Positions 62,700 to 64,000 of a DNA stretch of 64,000 nt are shown here, one piece after another. Numbering within the stretch: position 1 is the first letter of the stretch; each line of letters begins with the position of its first letter. The stretch lies in contig CAVUBD010000018.1 in assembly GCA_963739615.1 (NCBI GenBank), forward strand, positions 75,878-139,877. The letters run 5' to 3'. The stretch comes from Palsa-504 sp963739615 (lineage in GTDB: Bacteria > Actinomycetota > Actinomycetes > Streptosporangiales > Streptosporangiaceae). The notes below the pieces were generated by a model. That model did no database searches. It saw nothing but the letters and a program-made list of their open reading frames with translations, and was not told where the DNA came from. Both the position numbers and the translations under genes were made by a program.

Positions 62700-64000
62700 T
62701 CACGCCGTGCTCGCCGCCTTGGCGCTGGGCGTGTAGGGCAGCCGCCGCGGATCAGGAAAGCCTAGGCTGACGTAGCCGGGTGCGCGCTTGGCAAGTGATG
62801 AGGCAAGCACCCCGGTACGTTCGTCGACATCGTCGTGGACCTCGGCCGTGGTCTTGCTGGCATAGGGGCGGAGGATGCGTCCGGCGTACTGGACGAGTTT
62901 GCCCTTGTAGGAGATGGGGGCGGCGAGGAAGAGCGTGTCCAGCGGAGGACAGTCGAAGCCCTCGCCGGCGTAGGGACCGGTGGCCACGACGAGCAGAGGT
63001 GACCCGCCTGCCTCCGGCCGCAGACGGGCGAGTGCTGCGGCGCGGTCTTTGGCGCCCATGCCGCCGCGCATCACGACGGGATCGTGGCCCGTAGCCCGCA
63101 GCCCGTCCGCCAGCTTCTGCAGGTGCGCGATCCAACTGGTGAGGACGAGGCAGTTCCCGCCCTGCTGAAATGCGGCGGTCACATCCGCGATGACCTGGCA
63201 GGTGCGTGCCTCGCTGGCGATCAGGTCACGGTAGATTACCGTCATGCCGCCGGGCACGGAGGGGTCGGCATCGCCCGGGTAACAGTACGACGTGGCGTGC
63301 AGGTGCAGCACCGGCGTCGGTCGGCCACCCGGCGCACTGCCCGGCAGCATCGGTATCCCGGCGGAGGCCTCGCGGGGACCCGAGATGGTGTGCCGGACCT
63401 GCCCGGTTTGCATGGCGATCAGGTCGTCGAGCTTGTCGCGCCGGTACGGCGTGGCGGTCAGCCCGAGCCAGCGGCGCGCCGGGATCTGCTTGACCGCGTG
63501 GTCGAATGCGGCAGCCGGAACGTGGTGGCATTCGTCCGCGATGATCAGCCCGTAACCGGCGGTCAGCGCGGCAACGTCGTCCCGGCGGGCGAGCGTCTGC
63601 AGGGTGACGATGTCGATAATCCCGCGGAGCTTCGTGCGCCGCCGCCAAACTCCCGGTCTTCACGCCGAGGAACTCACTGACGCGGCTCCGCCACTGGTCG
63701 GCCAGCGCCTTGCGGTCCACCAGGACCAGCGTTGACCTCTGGTGGGCCGCGATAACAGCGCAGGCGATGACCGTCTTGCCCGAGCCGGGCGGCGCTACGA
63801 GCATGCCGAGGTCGTGCCGGGTCAGTTCCGCGACGGCCTCCTGCTGCGTCGCGGTCAGCGTGGCGTCGCACGTGAACTCTTGCGGCGTGCCCGCTGCCCG
63901 TTCGTCCGTTATCTCTACCCGGCTGCCCGCCTGTTCGGCGAGCGATGTGACGGTGCCGAGCATGCCGCGCGGCAAGATCAGGCCGCCGTCGAGGGTTTCG
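62700..64000 (-). pseudogene. SF2 DEAD/DEAH-type helicase, frameshifted and cut by the window end
   Basis: The gene enters from beyond 64000 and runs to 62700. Visible motifs: LTATQQEAVAELTRHDLGML (Q-like), VAPPGSGKTVIACAVIAAHQ (motif I), LVLVDRKALADQWRSRVSEF (Ia). A one-base shift near 63645 follows, then in the other frame IIDIVTLQTLA, LIIADECHHVPAAAFDHAVK (motif II, DECH), GLTATPYRRDKLDDL (III), VVATGPYAGEGFDCPPLDTL (V) and LVQYAGRILRPYASK (VI). It resembles the helicase module of type III-like restriction and DNA-repair proteins (XPB/UvsW group). The N-terminal domain lies outside the window, so the system it belongs to cannot be told. The shift may be a decay event or an indel error. Confidence 0.82.

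Noticed and set aside
1..64000. tRNA, rRNA and CRISPR loci
   Set aside because: I looked for T-loop-like sequences, rRNA signatures and regularly spaced repeats and found none that hold up. A covariance-model scan was not possible here.

Overview
The window is high-GC DNA from an actinomycete. The evidence is a WhiB-type regulator, a Hanks-type Ser/Thr kinase, an MptB-like mannosyltransferase, an LPG-synthase-like membrane protein, frequent GTG starts and remains of a type 2 (Pgl-like) BREX locus. I cannot name the genus. I recognised no rRNA, tRNA or CRISPR array. It reads as a chromosomal accessory region dense in mobile elements and decaying genes, with some intact housekeeping-like blocks.

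Layout. 0-5.4 kb is a scrapyard of defence and toxin genes: a RelE/ParE toxin relic, the 3' end of brxD, an internally deleted brxHI split by an insertion sequence with a readable target duplication, an AT-richer low-molecular-weight phosphatase, IS66 and IS5 fragments and a truncated VapC. 5.6-9.2 kb holds a DUF1330 gene, an acyl-CoA-ligase-like gene and an alpha/beta hydrolase, the last divergent from a TetR gene with a clear palindromic operator. 9.2-14.6 kb holds three truncated genes and a Ser/Thr kinase interrupted by a second IS. 15-21.6 kb has a cytoplasmic GH13 enzyme, a GNAT acetyltransferase, two SDR enzymes and hypothetical genes. 21.7-23.4 kb is an ISKra4-type element. 23.5-32.4 kb has intact WhiB, SDR and Nudix genes followed by a run of frameshifted genes (poxB-like, LuxR-family, DUF4331, SDR, SRPBCC). 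32.7-35.2 kb is a decayed third IS related to the second.

35.2-38.0 kb is the most unusual block: an FHA protein with two membrane segments, a small partner sharing a GSQQGN motif, and a phosphoesterase/phospholipase-C-like enzyme without a signal peptide, tightly packed on one strand. After about 1 kb of gene fragments, 39-53.6 kb is mostly intact: an O-methyltransferase, a glycan block (YfhO-like protein, GH76, MptB-like GT-C, another GT-C), a TIGR03086-type protein, an ABC exporter, an LPG-synthase-like protein and a PAP2 phosphatase.

53.6-62.5 kb is nested mobile DNA. An IS66 element has its transposase gene split by a recombinase-in-trio (RIT) element with 93-bp terminal inverted repeats. 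Next to it, an rve-type IS has its transposase gene split near the start codon by a second ISKra4-type element. The window ends inside a frameshifted SF2 helicase gene.

Four IS insertions can be undone by eye because their target duplications are readable: three at GGTCC, GGGTC and GGGAT (about 5 bp) and two ISKra4-type elements with 9-bp duplications (five elements in all, of which three split recognisable genes). Both ISKra4-type elements carry a long hairpin covering the transposase ribosome binding site. Frameshifts cluster in some gene runs and are rare in others. That favours real gene decay, although single-base indels from sequencing cannot be excluded.
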